A stretch of 64,000 bases of DNA, taken from JASSUD01 sp031963045 (GTDB lineage Bacteria > Pseudomonadota > Gammaproteobacteria > Burkholderiales > Burkholderiaceae). Shown piece after piece: positions 8,614 to 17,589 of this stretch. The notes beneath the pieces are model-generated. The model did no database searches. It was not told where the DNA came from and saw nothing but the letters and a program-made list of their open reading frames with translations. The stretch is taken from positions 1 to 64,000 of the forward strand of contig JASSUK010000045.1 of the NCBI GenBank assembly GCA_031963045.1, in the 5' to 3' direction. The first letter of the stretch is position 1; each line of letters starts with the position of its first letter. Position numbers and translations under genes: made by a program.

Positions 8614-9855
8614 TTAGGCAACAATAAACAAATTTTCCATTTCAAGGGCATCTGCCGCAGTGATGCCCAATGCTTTAGCGCGGCTTTTCCATGTGGATAC
8701 GACACAAAGTACCTTCTCTATAAGAGATGAGGCCTCTACATTGCTTAATTTATAATAGGCTGCGGTTTCCAGCAATGTCTCTAACGAGGGCGCATGCATG
8801 CCTTCGTCTATCCCCAGCACATGTTCCTCTTTTTTAACTGAGGGATTCATATCGTAGGCCTTTGAAAGCCGCCAGCCGGTGGGCGTGCGCATAAATCCAT
8901 GATTGCGTAAATGATCGTCGCGGTTAGCCATTGCAATATTAAATGCAACGCGGACAAATAACTGGCGGAGGTCATCGCCTATATGCGCAGGACTACCTTG
9001 CTCAGAGATAAACTGAGCCAGGTCGATATAAGTCGCAGGCTCCTTATCAGTTTTATTAAGCAATGTCATAGCTGATGTAAAAAATCGCCGTGTTCCATCT
9101 TCTCGGTCAAAGCGCTTGACCATGAATGTGTGGTAGGCGTGCCCTATACGCTTAATATGCGATGGAGGAACAGCGATTTCGCAGGCACGAGCCATATCAT
9201 GGAGCAGCTTCTCCCATAACGCTACATCCCTGTCATCGTCTGCTGCCGGAAACTTTGCTATCCATAGATCTTTGCCCTCCGAGACGTTTGCTTTAGGACG
9301 CGCTCCGCCGAGTGATGCTCCGGGAGCTACTAGGATTTTTAGCCATTGCCGCAACTTAGTCATGTCATCGAATTTTTTTCGAGATAGTTCTAAGGCAACG
9401 TGCTGCAATTCAGCCAAACTGGCGATAGGCGGAGCTGCAAGAAGTTCATTGGCGAGAAAGATTGGGCTGTCCTCTGCACTAAAGCGCAGTGCACCCATGC
9501 GTGTATGGTCCTGGACTCCACAGAGAAATTCCCATGCGCGTAATGTTATTTTCGTTCGACCTGCCTCTTTAGCTTCGATAGTTTCGCGACGCTGCATTAG
9601 TACCTGTCCCCATCGATCAGGGCACGAATCCATGAATATGCCGAAATTAGAGTCAACTGGGTAAAAACTGCCAGAATCAAGTCTCAATGCAGGATCTAGC
9701 TGAAATGCAATGGGATTTTTTAGCCATTCTTTGGCATAAGTGAAACGCACTCCATCATACCCAACCTTATATAACGTCCCAATGTGCTGCAGTGCTCCGA
9801 AAGCTGGGTCATCTAGCCAAACTTTTAGACTCGGTTGTGATTTTTTTGTAGCCAT
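8614..9855 (-). CDS. hipA: HipA-family serine/threonine kinase toxin
   Basis: HipA toxins phosphorylate targets such as glutamyl-tRNA synthetase, causing growth arrest and persistence. The 413-aa protein retains the couple of N-terminal strands, a Gly-rich loop (GASLGGARPKANV), the ATP-binding Lys in LWIAKFPA, the catalytic loop ANRDDHLRNHGFM and the metal-binding Asp in KAYDMNPS, so it looks active. The ATG at 9855 is chosen: the minus strand has AAGGG six bases upstream, and this leaves a 2-bp gap to the hipB stop. An earlier ATG at 9870 lies inside hipB. It forms an operon with the HTH gene upstream, which sits beside a 38-bp palindrome. Confidence 0.93.
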   Translation of the reverse strand: MATKKSQPSLKVWLDDPAFGALQHIGTLYKVGYDGVRFTYAKEWLKNPIAFQLDPALRLDSGSFYPVDSNFGIFMDSCPDRWGQVLMQRRETIEAKEAGRTKITLRAWEFLCGVQDHTRMGALRFSAEDSPIFLANELLAAPPIASLAELQHVALELSRKKFDDMTKLRQWLKILVAPGASLGGARPKANVSEGKDLWIAKFPAADDDRDVALWEKLLHDMARACEIAVPPSHIKRIGHAYHTFMVKRFDREDGTRRFFTSAMTLLNKTDKEPATYIDLAQFISEQGSPAHIGDDLRQLFVRVAFNIAMANRDDHLRNHGFMRTPTGWRLSKAYDMNPSVKKEEHVLGIDEGMHAPSLETLLETAAYYKLSNVEASSLIEKVLCVVSTWKSRAKALGITAADALEMENLFIVA

Positions 9856-9857
9856 TT

Positions 9858-10274
9858 TCAGCCCTTGCAATCGAGAATCGAGGACGGAGCTGCTTCGGCC
9901 TCTGGCCCCTGCGCTGTCTTGATATTGGCTGAAGTGCGCATATTTTTTGAGGTTCGAGTGGAGGAGGTTGCTGGTGCGCGTTTACGCTGAGGGAGCTCTG
10001 CATCTTGAAGGCGCCGACCGAGTACATCATCGAGAGCAACAGTGCTGATATCTTTATCGAGCCCCAGCACGGCCAATACTTGGAAGTAATTGCCCATGGT
10101 TACAGACGGGTTTCCTGCTTCAATTTTACTGAGTGTCTGGCGCGTCATACCCGCACGCGCCGCCACGGTCTCAGCGGAAAAATGACGCCGTAGACGAGCA
10201 AGCTTAAGCCTTTGCCCCAGGTTTGCTAAGGCTCGTATAGAGTTGGGGTATAAGGTTGTGGATGGTTTCGGCAT
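9858..10274 (-). CDS. hipB: HipB-like XRE/HTH antitoxin and autorepressor
   Basis: The 138-aa protein has an HTH_XRE domain (LGQRLKLARLRRHFSAETVA, then RAGMTRQTLSKIEAGNPSV) followed by NYFQVLAVLGL, the usual helix of HipA partners, and a disordered Ser/Thr/Lys-rich tail of about 50 residues. The antitoxin would bind HipA and repress the operon. An ATG at 10304 is in frame but lies in the palindrome, so the ATG at 10274 is preferred. hipA follows with a 2-bp gap. The long tail is unusual for HipB and could be the proteolysis-prone part; that is inference. Confidence 0.88.
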   Translation of the reverse strand: MPKPSTTLYPNSIRALANLGQRLKLARLRRHFSAETVAARAGMTRQTLSKIEAGNPSVTMGNYFQVLAVLGLDKDISTVALDDVLGRRLQDAELPQRKRAPATSSTRTSKNMRTSANIKTAQGPEAEAAPSSILDCKG

Positions 10275-10282
10275 AATGCAAC

Positions 10283-10320
10283 CTATTCTATACAAAAAAT
10301 GCATTTTTTGTATAGAATAG
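10283..10320. promoter_or_regulatory. 38-bp perfect palindrome, likely hipBA operator/promoter
   Basis: The sequence CTATTCTATACAAAAAATG is followed by its exact reverse complement, centred between 10301 and 10302. It sits 9 bp upstream of the hipB start on the minus strand. TATACA and TATAGA elements within it could serve as promoter parts. A perfect symmetric site is expected for the HipB dimer acting as autorepressor. The assignment comes from position and symmetry only. Confidence 0.75.
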
Positions 10321-10396
10321 ATAACGTTATCCTGGAGGGTGACAAAGTAAAGTCACCTGCAGATACTGCATGTATTAAACTTGCGATCTCCTAATT

Positions 10397-10450
10397 AACG
10401 TAATCTATTATGAACATAAACTTAATGCTTTGTTCATAATAGATTACGTT
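10397..10450. repeat. 20-bp perfect AT-rich inverted repeat at the parC 3' end
   Basis: The arms are AACGTAATCTATTATGAACA (10397-10416) and the exact complement (10431-10450), with a 14-nt loop. The right arm touches the parC stop codon (TAA at 10449-10451 on the minus strand). No T-run follows, so it is not a classical terminator. A smaller inverted repeat (GGTGAC/GTCACC, 10337-10356) lies between it and the hip operator. Confidence 0.85.
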
Positions 10451-12872
10451 ATATAAGATGCTGGAGCCCTGTGACCTTAAATCCACAATCAGGCACGCGG
10501 CCACGACGGGTGCGTTGTGCGATATGGGGTAATAATGCATTGCCTGCCCATTTCACCTCTTTTTGTTTTCCTCTACGCCCTTCTCCGGTCAAAACCAAGC
10601 CAGTTGTTGTACTAAATGCGAGTGCTTGTTGCAGGGTTTCTCCTTCTTGCAAACCCATTAAGGTTACGCCGCGCCCACCACTTGCAAGACGTTTAACTTC
10701 TTTTAAATCAAAAACTAATAAACGTCCTTCACTGGATAAACAGGCTAGCTGATGGGCTGTGTTTCCGCATAAAGAGGGCGCTAGCAGTACGGTGCTGCTC
10801 TCTAGTGTGATAAACGCTTTACCGCCTTTTAGACGGCTGGTCATATCACTGACTTTTGCCAGCAATCCCATCCCTTTTTGTGTAGTTAACAAAATGGTTT
10901 GTTCGCTATTGCCCACACAGTAATGCTGCAAGGTAGTGCCTGTTTCCAGTTCAATACAGGAAGTAAGTGGCACGCCATCTCCGCGTCCGCCAGGTAGTTG
11001 TGTCACGGGTAAGGAATACACACGGCCCTGATTGCCAAATGCCAATAAGGTATCGGTCGAGCGGCAGGCAAATGCTTGGTGCAGGCTATCTCCTGTTTTA
11101 AATGTGCAGAGCGTGGGGTCAATGTCCTGGCCTTTGTGGGTACGTCCCCATCCTTTTTTAGAAATAATAACAGTGAGTGGCTCATCTACTACACGCGTTT
11201 CAATGCGCGCGCGCTGTTCAAATTGGACGAGTGTGCGGCGTGCATCTCCATAGGTATGTGCATCTGCTTCAATCTCTTTGATAAGCAGCCGCTTCAGAGC
11301 CGTTTCGCTTTCTAGGAGTTTGCTTAACTGATCACGGGTATTACATAACTCTTTGAGCTCTTTTTCAATTTGCAAGCTTTCTAACCGTGCTAATTGGCGC
11401 AGGCGAATTTCCAGAATATCTTCTGCTTGACGCTCGCTTAAGCTAAAAGTGTCGATGAGTGCCACTTTAGGATGATCCGATTCTCGAATGATGCGAATGA
11501 CTTCATCGATATTCAAAAAGACGATCATGCGCCCTTCAAGAATATGAATCCGAGCCTGTGCTTTATCGAATCTAAATTGCGTGCGACGCTGTAGTGTCGC
11601 CATACGGCATGTTAGCCATTCTTGCAAAATCTGCTTCAATGGTTTTTGAGCCGGCCTGCCATCTAGACCAATCAGCACATTATTAATGGTCACACCCAAT
11701 TCTAAACTGGTGTGTGCGAGCAAGGTTTGAGCAAATTCGGTGGGCTCAATACGGCTTGACTTGGGTTCAAATACTAGGCGTACTGCGTCTTCTTTGCCCG
11801 ATTCATCGCGTACCGTATCTAGTAGCGCAAGCATAGTTTGCTTAGTCTGCAACTGTTCGGGAGAGAGGGTTTTCTTCCCCAGTTTTATTTTAGGATTAGT
11901 AAGCTCTTCAATCTCTTCAAGTACTTTTTGCCCTGAAGTACTGTGAGGGAGTTCGGTAATAACCAGCTGCCATTGCCCGCGTGCCCGTGGCTCGATTTCC
12001 CAGCGTGCTCGCAGTTTTAAATTACCTCGCCCCGTTGAATAGACTGCTGCAATATCTTCTGGACTAGAGATGAGATGCCCCCCTCCTGGAAAATCAGGGC
12101 CGGGTACTAACTCGAGCAATGCCTCAGTCGATAATGCAGGATCGCGCAAGAGTGCTACAGCGGCTGCTGCGATCTCGCGCAGATTGTGTGAGGGCATATC
12201 TGTTGCCATGCCCACTGCAATGCCTGAAGCGCCATTGAGTAGAACAAAAGGCAGGCGTGCGGGTAACTGTTTAGGCTCTTGCATAGAGCCGTCATAGTTA
12301 GGAATAAAATCTACAGTACCTTCATTAATTTCATTGAGTAATAGCTGTGCAATGGGTGTTAAACAGGCTTCGGTATAGCGCATTGCAGCCGCCCCATCTC
12401 CATCGCGCGATCCAAAATTACCTTGTCCATCAATTAATGGGTAACGTAAGGAGAAATTCTGTGCGAGCCGTACTAGCGCGTCATAGGCAGATTGATCTCC
12501 ATGTGGGTGATATTTCCCCAGTACATCTCCCACCACACGGGCTGATTTAACTGGTTTGGCAGGGGCAGATAATCCCATCGCATGCATGGCATACAAAAGC
12601 CGCCGCTGCACCGGTTTTTGCCCATCACTGACCTCTGGTAGCGCTCGGCCTTTGACTACACTGATTGCATATTCGAGATAAGCACGCTCCGCGTAGTCAC
12701 TAAGCGTGAGAAATTCGCCTGGAGGCGCAGTGTTAGATGCGCTGTTTGAAGGAGGAGGTATAGTAGGGGGCGAATTTGCCATATTGCCAGATGGGTGTGA
12801 CTCGGTTGTCTTAATGGGAGCGTTCATATCGGGCAGAAGGAGATCCAAAGACTGCTGCTTAGGGGTTGTCAT
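10449..12872 (-). CDS. parC: DNA topoisomerase IV subunit A
   Basis: ParC is the DNA-cleaving subunit of topoisomerase IV, which decatenates daughter chromosomes. Visible landmarks are RALPEVSDGQKPVQRRLLYA, GKYHPHGDQSAYDALVRLAQ, DGQGNFGSRDGDGAAAMRYT (catalytic Tyr166) and the C-terminal beta-propeller repeats (for example LPGGRGDGVPL and ASGGRGVTLMGL). The Ser in GDQSAYDA, the quinolone-binding position, is the wild-type residue. The N-terminus carries about 50 extra low-complexity residues (Pro/Ser/Asn). It is 807 aa, slightly longer than usual, and starts 2 bp after parE's stop, so the two form an operon. Confidence 0.96.
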   Translation of the reverse strand: MTTPKQQSLDLLLPDMNAPIKTTESHPSGNMANSPPTIPPPSNSASNTAPPGEFLTLSDYAERAYLEYAISVVKGRALPEVSDGQKPVQRRLLYAMHAMGLSAPAKPVKSARVVGDVLGKYHPHGDQSAYDALVRLAQNFSLRYPLIDGQGNFGSRDGDGAAAMRYTEACLTPIAQLLLNEINEGTVDFIPNYDGSMQEPKQLPARLPFVLLNGASGIAVGMATDMPSHNLREIAAAAVALLRDPALSTEALLELVPGPDFPGGGHLISSPEDIAAVYSTGRGNLKLRARWEIEPRARGQWQLVITELPHSTSGQKVLEEIEELTNPKIKLGKKTLSPEQLQTKQTMLALLDTVRDESGKEDAVRLVFEPKSSRIEPTEFAQTLLAHTSLELGVTINNVLIGLDGRPAQKPLKQILQEWLTCRMATLQRRTQFRFDKAQARIHILEGRMIVFLNIDEVIRIIRESDHPKVALIDTFSLSERQAEDILEIRLRQLARLESLQIEKELKELCNTRDQLSKLLESETALKRLLIKEIEADAHTYGDARRTLVQFEQRARIETRVVDEPLTVIISKKGWGRTHKGQDIDPTLCTFKTGDSLHQAFACRSTDTLLAFGNQGRVYSLPVTQLPGGRGDGVPLTSCIELETGTTLQHYCVGNSEQTILLTTQKGMGLLAKVSDMTSRLKGGKAFITLESSTVLLAPSLCGNTAHQLACLSSEGRLLVFDLKEVKRLASGGRGVTLMGLQEGETLQQALAFSTTTGLVLTGEGRRGKQKEVKWAGNALLPHIAQRTRRGRVPDCGFKVTGLQHLI

Positions 12873-12874
12873 TT

Positions 12875-14890
12875 CTAGATATCTCCCTCTATTTCATTAC
12901 CTTTTTCTTCTAGCCAACGGCGGCGTGCGCCTGCTTCGCCTCGACCCATTAGCATGGTGAAGAGCGTAGTAGTATCGTTTTCGCTGTAATTTCCAAGGGC
13001 CACAGGCAATAGGCGTCGGGTATCAGGATTCAGTGTGGTTTCCCAGAGTTGGGCAGCATTCATTTCACCCAGACCTTTGAATCGGCTGACGCTCCATTGC
13101 GTATCACGCAGGCCATCTTTACGCAATTTGTGCAAAATGGCATCTAACTCCCCCGCATCCAGCGCATAGTGTTTTTGTGCTGGTTTTTTGCCGCGTGCAG
13201 GGGCATCCACACGAAATAGAGGAGGCCGAGCAATACAGACCACGCCTTTGTTGATGAGTTGAGGAAAATGCTTGAAAAAGAGAGTGAGCAGAAGTACTTG
13301 AATATGTGCACCATCTACATCTGCATCAGACAAAATACAAATCTTTCCATACCGTAAGCCCGATAAGTCGACTGTCTCATGCAGACTATGCGGGTCCACG
13401 CCAATCGCAACAGAAATATCATGTATCTCATTATTTGCAAAAAGACGATCGCGCTCGGTTTCCCAGCTGTTTAATACTTTACCGCGCAAGGGCAAGATAG
13501 CTTGAAAATTTTTGTCCCGCCCCATTTTGGCAGAACCTCCTGCTGAATCGCCTTCTACTAAAAAAAGCTCATTGCGAGCGAGCTCAGTTGACTCACAATC
13601 TGTTAATTTCCCAGGCAAAACGGCTACCCCTGAGCTTCTACGCTTCTCTACTTTTTGACTGGCGCGCACGCGTATTTGGGCTTGCTTAATAACCCAGTCA
13701 GCTAGTTTGCGGCCATAGTCGACATGCTGGCTAAGCCATAGTTCGAGCGCAGGACGTACACAAGACGCTACCAAGCGCACCGCTTCCTTACTATTGAGTC
13801 GTTCTTTGATCTGACCTTGAAATTGCGGGTCCAGCACCTTAGTCGAGAGCACAAAAGAAGTGCGTGCAAACACATCTTCTGGCAGTAAACGCATGCTCTT
13901 TGGTAAGAGACCATGCAAATCAATAAAGCCTTTAACTGCTTGAAATAGGCCTTCTCGCAAACCTGCTTCATGGGTGCCGCCGGCCGGGGTAGGAATAAGG
14001 TTGACATACGATTCGCGCAACATATTGCCTGCATCACTCCATGCCACAATCCATGAAGCCCCTTCGCCAATAGCAAAGTCTGATGCATTGCTCTGCTCTG
14101 TAATGACTTGTGAGCCTTCAAAAAATGGAATAAGCGGCTCTGTATCGCCTAGACCTTCAAGTAAATATCCTTTTAGGCCCTGCGCATACTGCCAGCGCTG
14201 TATATCTCCTGTTTTTTCAGTAATCAGCGTGACCTCTACGCCGGGTAGTAAGACTGCTTTTGAGCGGAGTAAACGCTGAAGCTCTCCAACTGGGAGTGTC
14301 AAACTATCGAAATAACGGGCATCGGGCCAAAGCTTTACAAGCGTGCCTTGCTTTTTATCTCCACGAGGGGCGCGGTTTAGAGTCAAAGCCTTTGCAGGTT
14401 CTCCTCCTTCAAATGCGATTTGTGCGATTTGGCCTTCGCGCCATATAGTGACCTCAAGCCGAGTGGATAAGGCATTCGTGACCGACACGCCGACGCCATG
14501 CAAGCCCCCCGAGAAGGTGTAGGCGCCTCCATCGGTTTTATCGAATTTACCCCCTGCATGCAGGCGCGTAAAAACAATTTCTACTACAGGCACTTCTTCT
14601 TCAGGATGCAATCCAAAAGGAATGCCGCGCCCGTCATCCAAAACGCTGATAGCCCCGTCTGTGTGTAGCGTCACTTCTATGCGCTGCGAAAACCCGCCCA
14701 ACGCTTCATCAGAAGCGTTATCAATAACTTCTTGCACAATATGCAGCGGATTTTCCGTCCGGGTGTACATGCCGGGTCGCTGCCTGACGGGTTCCAATCC
14801 CTTGAGCACTTTAATGGATGCCTCGCTGTACTGCGAGACAGCCATAGACGACGAGGCTTTAGAGGAGGATTTTCGAGAAGAGGCGGTCAT
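12875..14890 (-). CDS. parE: DNA topoisomerase IV subunit B
   Basis: ParE is the ATPase of topoisomerase IV. The GHKL domain shows VIDNASDEALGG and DDGRGIPFGLHP. The transducer is followed by the TOPRIM motifs LFLVEGDSAGGSAKMG and DADVDGAHIQVL, and the C-terminus has RFKGLGEMNAAQLWETT. The ATG at 14890 gives 671 aa; a GTG two codons upstream (14896) is possible. A Ser-rich stretch of about 15 residues precedes the conserved SIKVLKGLEPVRQRPGMY. parC is immediately downstream. About 170 bp separates parE from the divergent yebC, so promoters for both probably lie there. Confidence 0.96.
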   Translation of the reverse strand: MTASSRKSSSKASSSMAVSQYSEASIKVLKGLEPVRQRPGMYTRTENPLHIVQEVIDNASDEALGGFSQRIEVTLHTDGAISVLDDGRGIPFGLHPEEEVPVVEIVFTRLHAGGKFDKTDGGAYTFSGGLHGVGVSVTNALSTRLEVTIWREGQIAQIAFEGGEPAKALTLNRAPRGDKKQGTLVKLWPDARYFDSLTLPVGELQRLLRSKAVLLPGVEVTLITEKTGDIQRWQYAQGLKGYLLEGLGDTEPLIPFFEGSQVITEQSNASDFAIGEGASWIVAWSDAGNMLRESYVNLIPTPAGGTHEAGLREGLFQAVKGFIDLHGLLPKSMRLLPEDVFARTSFVLSTKVLDPQFQGQIKERLNSKEAVRLVASCVRPALELWLSQHVDYGRKLADWVIKQAQIRVRASQKVEKRRSSGVAVLPGKLTDCESTELARNELFLVEGDSAGGSAKMGRDKNFQAILPLRGKVLNSWETERDRLFANNEIHDISVAIGVDPHSLHETVDLSGLRYGKICILSDADVDGAHIQVLLLTLFFKHFPQLINKGVVCIARPPLFRVDAPARGKKPAQKHYALDAGELDAILHKLRKDGLRDTQWSVSRFKGLGEMNAAQLWETTLNPDTRRLLPVALGNYSENDTTTLFTMLMGRGEAGARRRWLEEKGNEIEGDI

Positions 14891-15063
14891 GGGCACAAAC
14901 GCTAAGAGTGAAAGTTTTGTATTTTACGGAATACGCATTATCTATTGCATACCATCAGAGTGGGTCATATAGATCAAATAACTAAGCTCGCCGAGCGGGA
15001 TATGCGCTTTTGGGTGCGCCCTCCATGATAAAATCGCCTCTTTATTCTCAAGGGAGTGCATCT

Positions 15064-15774
15064 ATGGCAGGCCATTCTAAATGGGCCAATATCAAGCATA
15101 AAAAAGCAGCGGTAGATGCAAAACGCGGCAGAATTTGGACACGCTTGATTAAGGAAATTACCGTTGCAGCCCGGCTTGGTGGGGGAGATGCAGAGGGCAA
15201 CCCACGTTTACGTTTAGCCATCGATAAAGCCAACGACGTTAATATGCCCAAAGACAATATACAACGGGCTATTGCACGCGGTACCGGGGACTTGGAAGGC
15301 GTTAACTATGAAGAAGCACGTTACGAAGGATATGGCCCAGCAGGTGTAGCTATCTTAGTGCACTGCATGACGGACAATCGTACACGTACTGTTGCAGAAG
15401 TACGCCATGCTTTTTCTAAATGTGGCGGTAATCTAGGCCAAGAAGGCAGTGTGGCTTTTCTCTTTACCCACTGCGGACAGTATATTTTCTCTCCAGAAAC
15501 AGACGAAGATGCTTTGGTAGAGGCAGCCCTCGAAGCGGGTGCAGAAGATGTAATCAAACATGAAGACGGTAGCTTTGAAGTGCTTTGCCCTCCTTATGAA
15601 TTTACTTCTGTCAAAGATAAACTTGCAGCCGCAGGGTTTGTCCCTGAATTTGCAGAAGTCACCATGAAGCCCAATAACGAAACTCCTCTGACTGAGGAAG
15701 ATGAATTGAAGGTTCAAAAATTGGTAGAGATGCTAGAAAACTTAGATGATACACAACAAGTATTTACTACCTAA
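15064..15774 (+). CDS. yebC: YebC/PmpR family protein (translation/transcription regulator)
   Basis: This 236-aa protein of the TACO1/YebC family begins MAGHSKWANIKHKKAAVDAKRGRIW, the near-universal N-terminus. It continues with IDKANDVNMPKDNIQRAIARG and YEGYGPAGVAILVHCMTDNR. YebC proteins have been linked to translation through proline-rich stretches, and some homologues were described as DNA-binding regulators. The upstream frame to 15010 is dismissed because AAGGGAG precedes the ATG at 15064. The gene heads the yebC-purD-hemF-nadD-rsfS block, as in Burkholderia, but a repeat-filled gap of 455 bp separates it from purD. Confidence 0.95.
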   Translation: MAGHSKWANIKHKKAAVDAKRGRIWTRLIKEITVAARLGGGDAEGNPRLRLAIDKANDVNMPKDNIQRAIARGTGDLEGVNYEEARYEGYGPAGVAILVHCMTDNRTRTVAEVRHAFSKCGGNLGQEGSVAFLFTHCGQYIFSPETDEDALVEAALEAGAEDVIKHEDGSFEVLCPPYEFTSVKDKLAAAGFVPEFAEVTMKPNNETPLTEEDELKVQKLVEMLENLDDTQQVFTT

Positions 15775-15873
15775 CTACCAGGTTGGCTAATTAAAGGTTG
15801 ATTAAGTACGGATGTTACGCATGTTATAGAACGGCAAGTTGTTGATAGCGCAAAGATTAAAAGTAGGTGGTAT

Positions 15874-16002
15874 GCGTGTTGGGGTTCCTTTGTCACCACC
15901 AACCTACCGTTCTTTGCTTTTCTTGTGGTTGCTGGAGTTTGGTGAATTGTTTTTGCGTAGCTATCTCGGTAGGTTGGTGGTGAGGTACGAACCCCACATG
16001 CA
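15874..16002. repeat. Dispersed composite repeat (cluster 4)
   Basis: The units are 15874-15908 (GCGTGTTGGGGTTCC, TTTGTCACCACCAACCTACC) and 15969-16002 (GTAGGTTGGTGGTGAGG, TACGAACCCCACATGC), joined by the 60-bp core (15909-15968). The downstream flank AAACCACAGTCTTTTTGAAT and ACCTGCGTAACATCAGTTAA (to about 16040) is the flank seen at 8.3, 21.5 and 35.6 kb. The rest of the yebC-purD gap (15775-15873, 16041-16230) shows no gene. Confidence 0.92.
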
Positions 16003-16230
16003 AACCACAGTCTTTTTGAATACCTGCGTAACATCAGTTAAGTATATGCAGTTAGATTGAGAATGCTTCATGCTTGCTTCCTTTTGAGCACACTCTAATG
16101 GGTTGGCTATTTAGGTAGTAGGCAGAGGGCGGGCGCGTGATTAAAGTGGCGACCTAGGTGTAGATGTTAAGAACTTCTTTTGCGCCGCATGACGTGTAAC
16201 GTAGCGGCGTATTTTGGTACAGGGGGCGGG

Positions 16231-17535
16231 ATGAAGGTATTGGTAGTGGGGTCTGGAGGTCGTGAGCATGCACTGGCTTGGAAGCTTGCGCAGTCTCCTC
16301 GTGTAGAGTTGATATATGTCGCTACAGGGAATGGCGGAACCGAAGCCACGCCTACAAACCGGCAAATCCGCAATCTTCCTATTACAGATTGTCTAGAGTT
16401 GGCAGACTTTGCGCAAAAAGAAAAAATTGCACTAACCGTGGTGGGTCCTGAGGTTCCTCTTGCCGCAGGGATCGTTAATATTTTTCGAGCGCGCAAGCTG
16501 AAGATTTTTGGGCCGACTCAAGAAGCGGCCCAGCTGGAAAGCTCCAAGAGTTTTGCCAAAGCGTTTATGAAACGCCACAACATTCCTACCGCTGAGTACG
16601 AAGTTTTTTCAGATGCCGCTGCCGCCCATGCTTATGTAGAAGCACGTGGCGCTCCCATTGTAATTAAAGCCGATGGACTGGCTGCAGGTAAAGGGGTAGT
16701 CGTAGCTCAAACACTCGATGAAGCGCACGATGCAATTGATCAGATGCTTTCAATTTCAGGGGGTTCTGCACAGCAGGCTGTACAGTCAAATGAAAGCGCA
16801 CGTGTAGTCATTGAAGAATTTTTAACTGGAGAAGAGGCTAGCTTTATCGTGATGGTTGATGGCAAAAATATACTGCCTCTAGCCTCTAGCCAAGACCACA
16901 AAAGACTACTCGACGCCGACCTTGGCCCGAATACCGGCGGGATGGGTGCGTACTCTCCTGCGCCTGTAGTCACTCCACAGATTCATGCTCGCATCATGCG
17001 TGACATTATTATTCCCACCGTCAAAGGTATGGAAGAGGAGGGCCGGCGTTACACAGGCTTTTTGTACGCGGGCGTTATGATTGATGCGAGCGGTACTATT
17101 AAAACGCTAGAATTCAATTGCCGCTTGGGAGACCCAGAAACGCAGCCGATTATGGCGCGCCTCAAAAGCGATTTTTCTAAAATACTCGAATTAGGTATTT
17201 CAGGAGATTTAGATCAGGCAGAGATTGTTTGGGATCGACGAGTAGCGCTTGGTGTGGTGCTATCTTCAGAAGGGTACCCACAAAAACCACTATATGGCCA
17301 AGCCATTGCACCTCTTCCTAGCGATACGCCTAATTCCCTCATTTTTCATGCGGGCACTGCCTATATAGATAAACAGCTGGTTACTTCAGGTGGGCGGGTG
17401 CTATGCGTGGTAGGTTTAGCGGACTCCATCAGAGAGGCACGCACAGTGGCGTATGACACAGTAAGCCGCATCGAATTCTCGGGCATGCACTATCGCAACG
17501 ATATTGGCAGCAGAGGACTAAACCGCAAAACCTAA
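16231..17535 (+). CDS. purD: Phosphoribosylamine-glycine ligase (GAR synthetase)
   Basis: PurD joins phosphoribosylamine and glycine using ATP, the second step of purine synthesis, making the substrate of PurN. This ATP-grasp enzyme shows MKVLVVGSGGREHALAWKLA at the start, VIKADGLAAGKGVVVA in the ATP-binding region, and LGPNTGGMGAYSPAPVV. FNCRLGDPETQPIM supplies the metal ligands near the active site. The 434-aa length is normal. The frame is open to 16180, but the ATG at 16231 directly follows an AGGGGG ribosome site and begins the conserved Rossmann start. It is followed by a degenerate repeat and hemF. Confidence 0.96.
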   Translation: MKVLVVGSGGREHALAWKLAQSPRVELIYVATGNGGTEATPTNRQIRNLPITDCLELADFAQKEKIALTVVGPEVPLAAGIVNIFRARKLKIFGPTQEAAQLESSKSFAKAFMKRHNIPTAEYEVFSDAAAAHAYVEARGAPIVIKADGLAAGKGVVVAQTLDEAHDAIDQMLSISGGSAQQAVQSNESARVVIEEFLTGEEASFIVMVDGKNILPLASSQDHKRLLDADLGPNTGGMGAYSPAPVVTPQIHARIMRDIIIPTVKGMEEEGRRYTGFLYAGVMIDASGTIKTLEFNCRLGDPETQPIMARLKSDFSKILELGISGDLDQAEIVWDRRVALGVVLSSEGYPQKPLYGQAIAPLPSDTPNSLIFHAGTAYIDKQLVTSGGRVLCVVGLADSIREARTVAYDTVSRIEFSGMHYRNDIGSRGLNRKT

Positions 17536-17538
17536 TGG

Positions 17539-17571
17539 TAGATTGGGGTTAAGGTATGGCCCCAATATGCA
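17539..17571 (+). repeat. Degenerate single unit of the dispersed repeat (cluster 5)
   Basis: GTAGATTGGGGTTAAGG, TATGGCCCCAATATGC is a decayed copy of the unit, followed by the usual AAATCACAATCTTTT flank. It lies in the 54-bp gap between purD and hemF. Its stem bases still pair partly (TTGGGG/CCCCAA). Confidence 0.75.
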
Positions 17572-17589
17572 AATCACAATCTTTTAACT

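Noticed and set aside
15010..15063. Upstream start for yebC
   Set aside because: AAGGGAG directly before ATG 15064 and the conserved MAGHSKW start decide for the later one.
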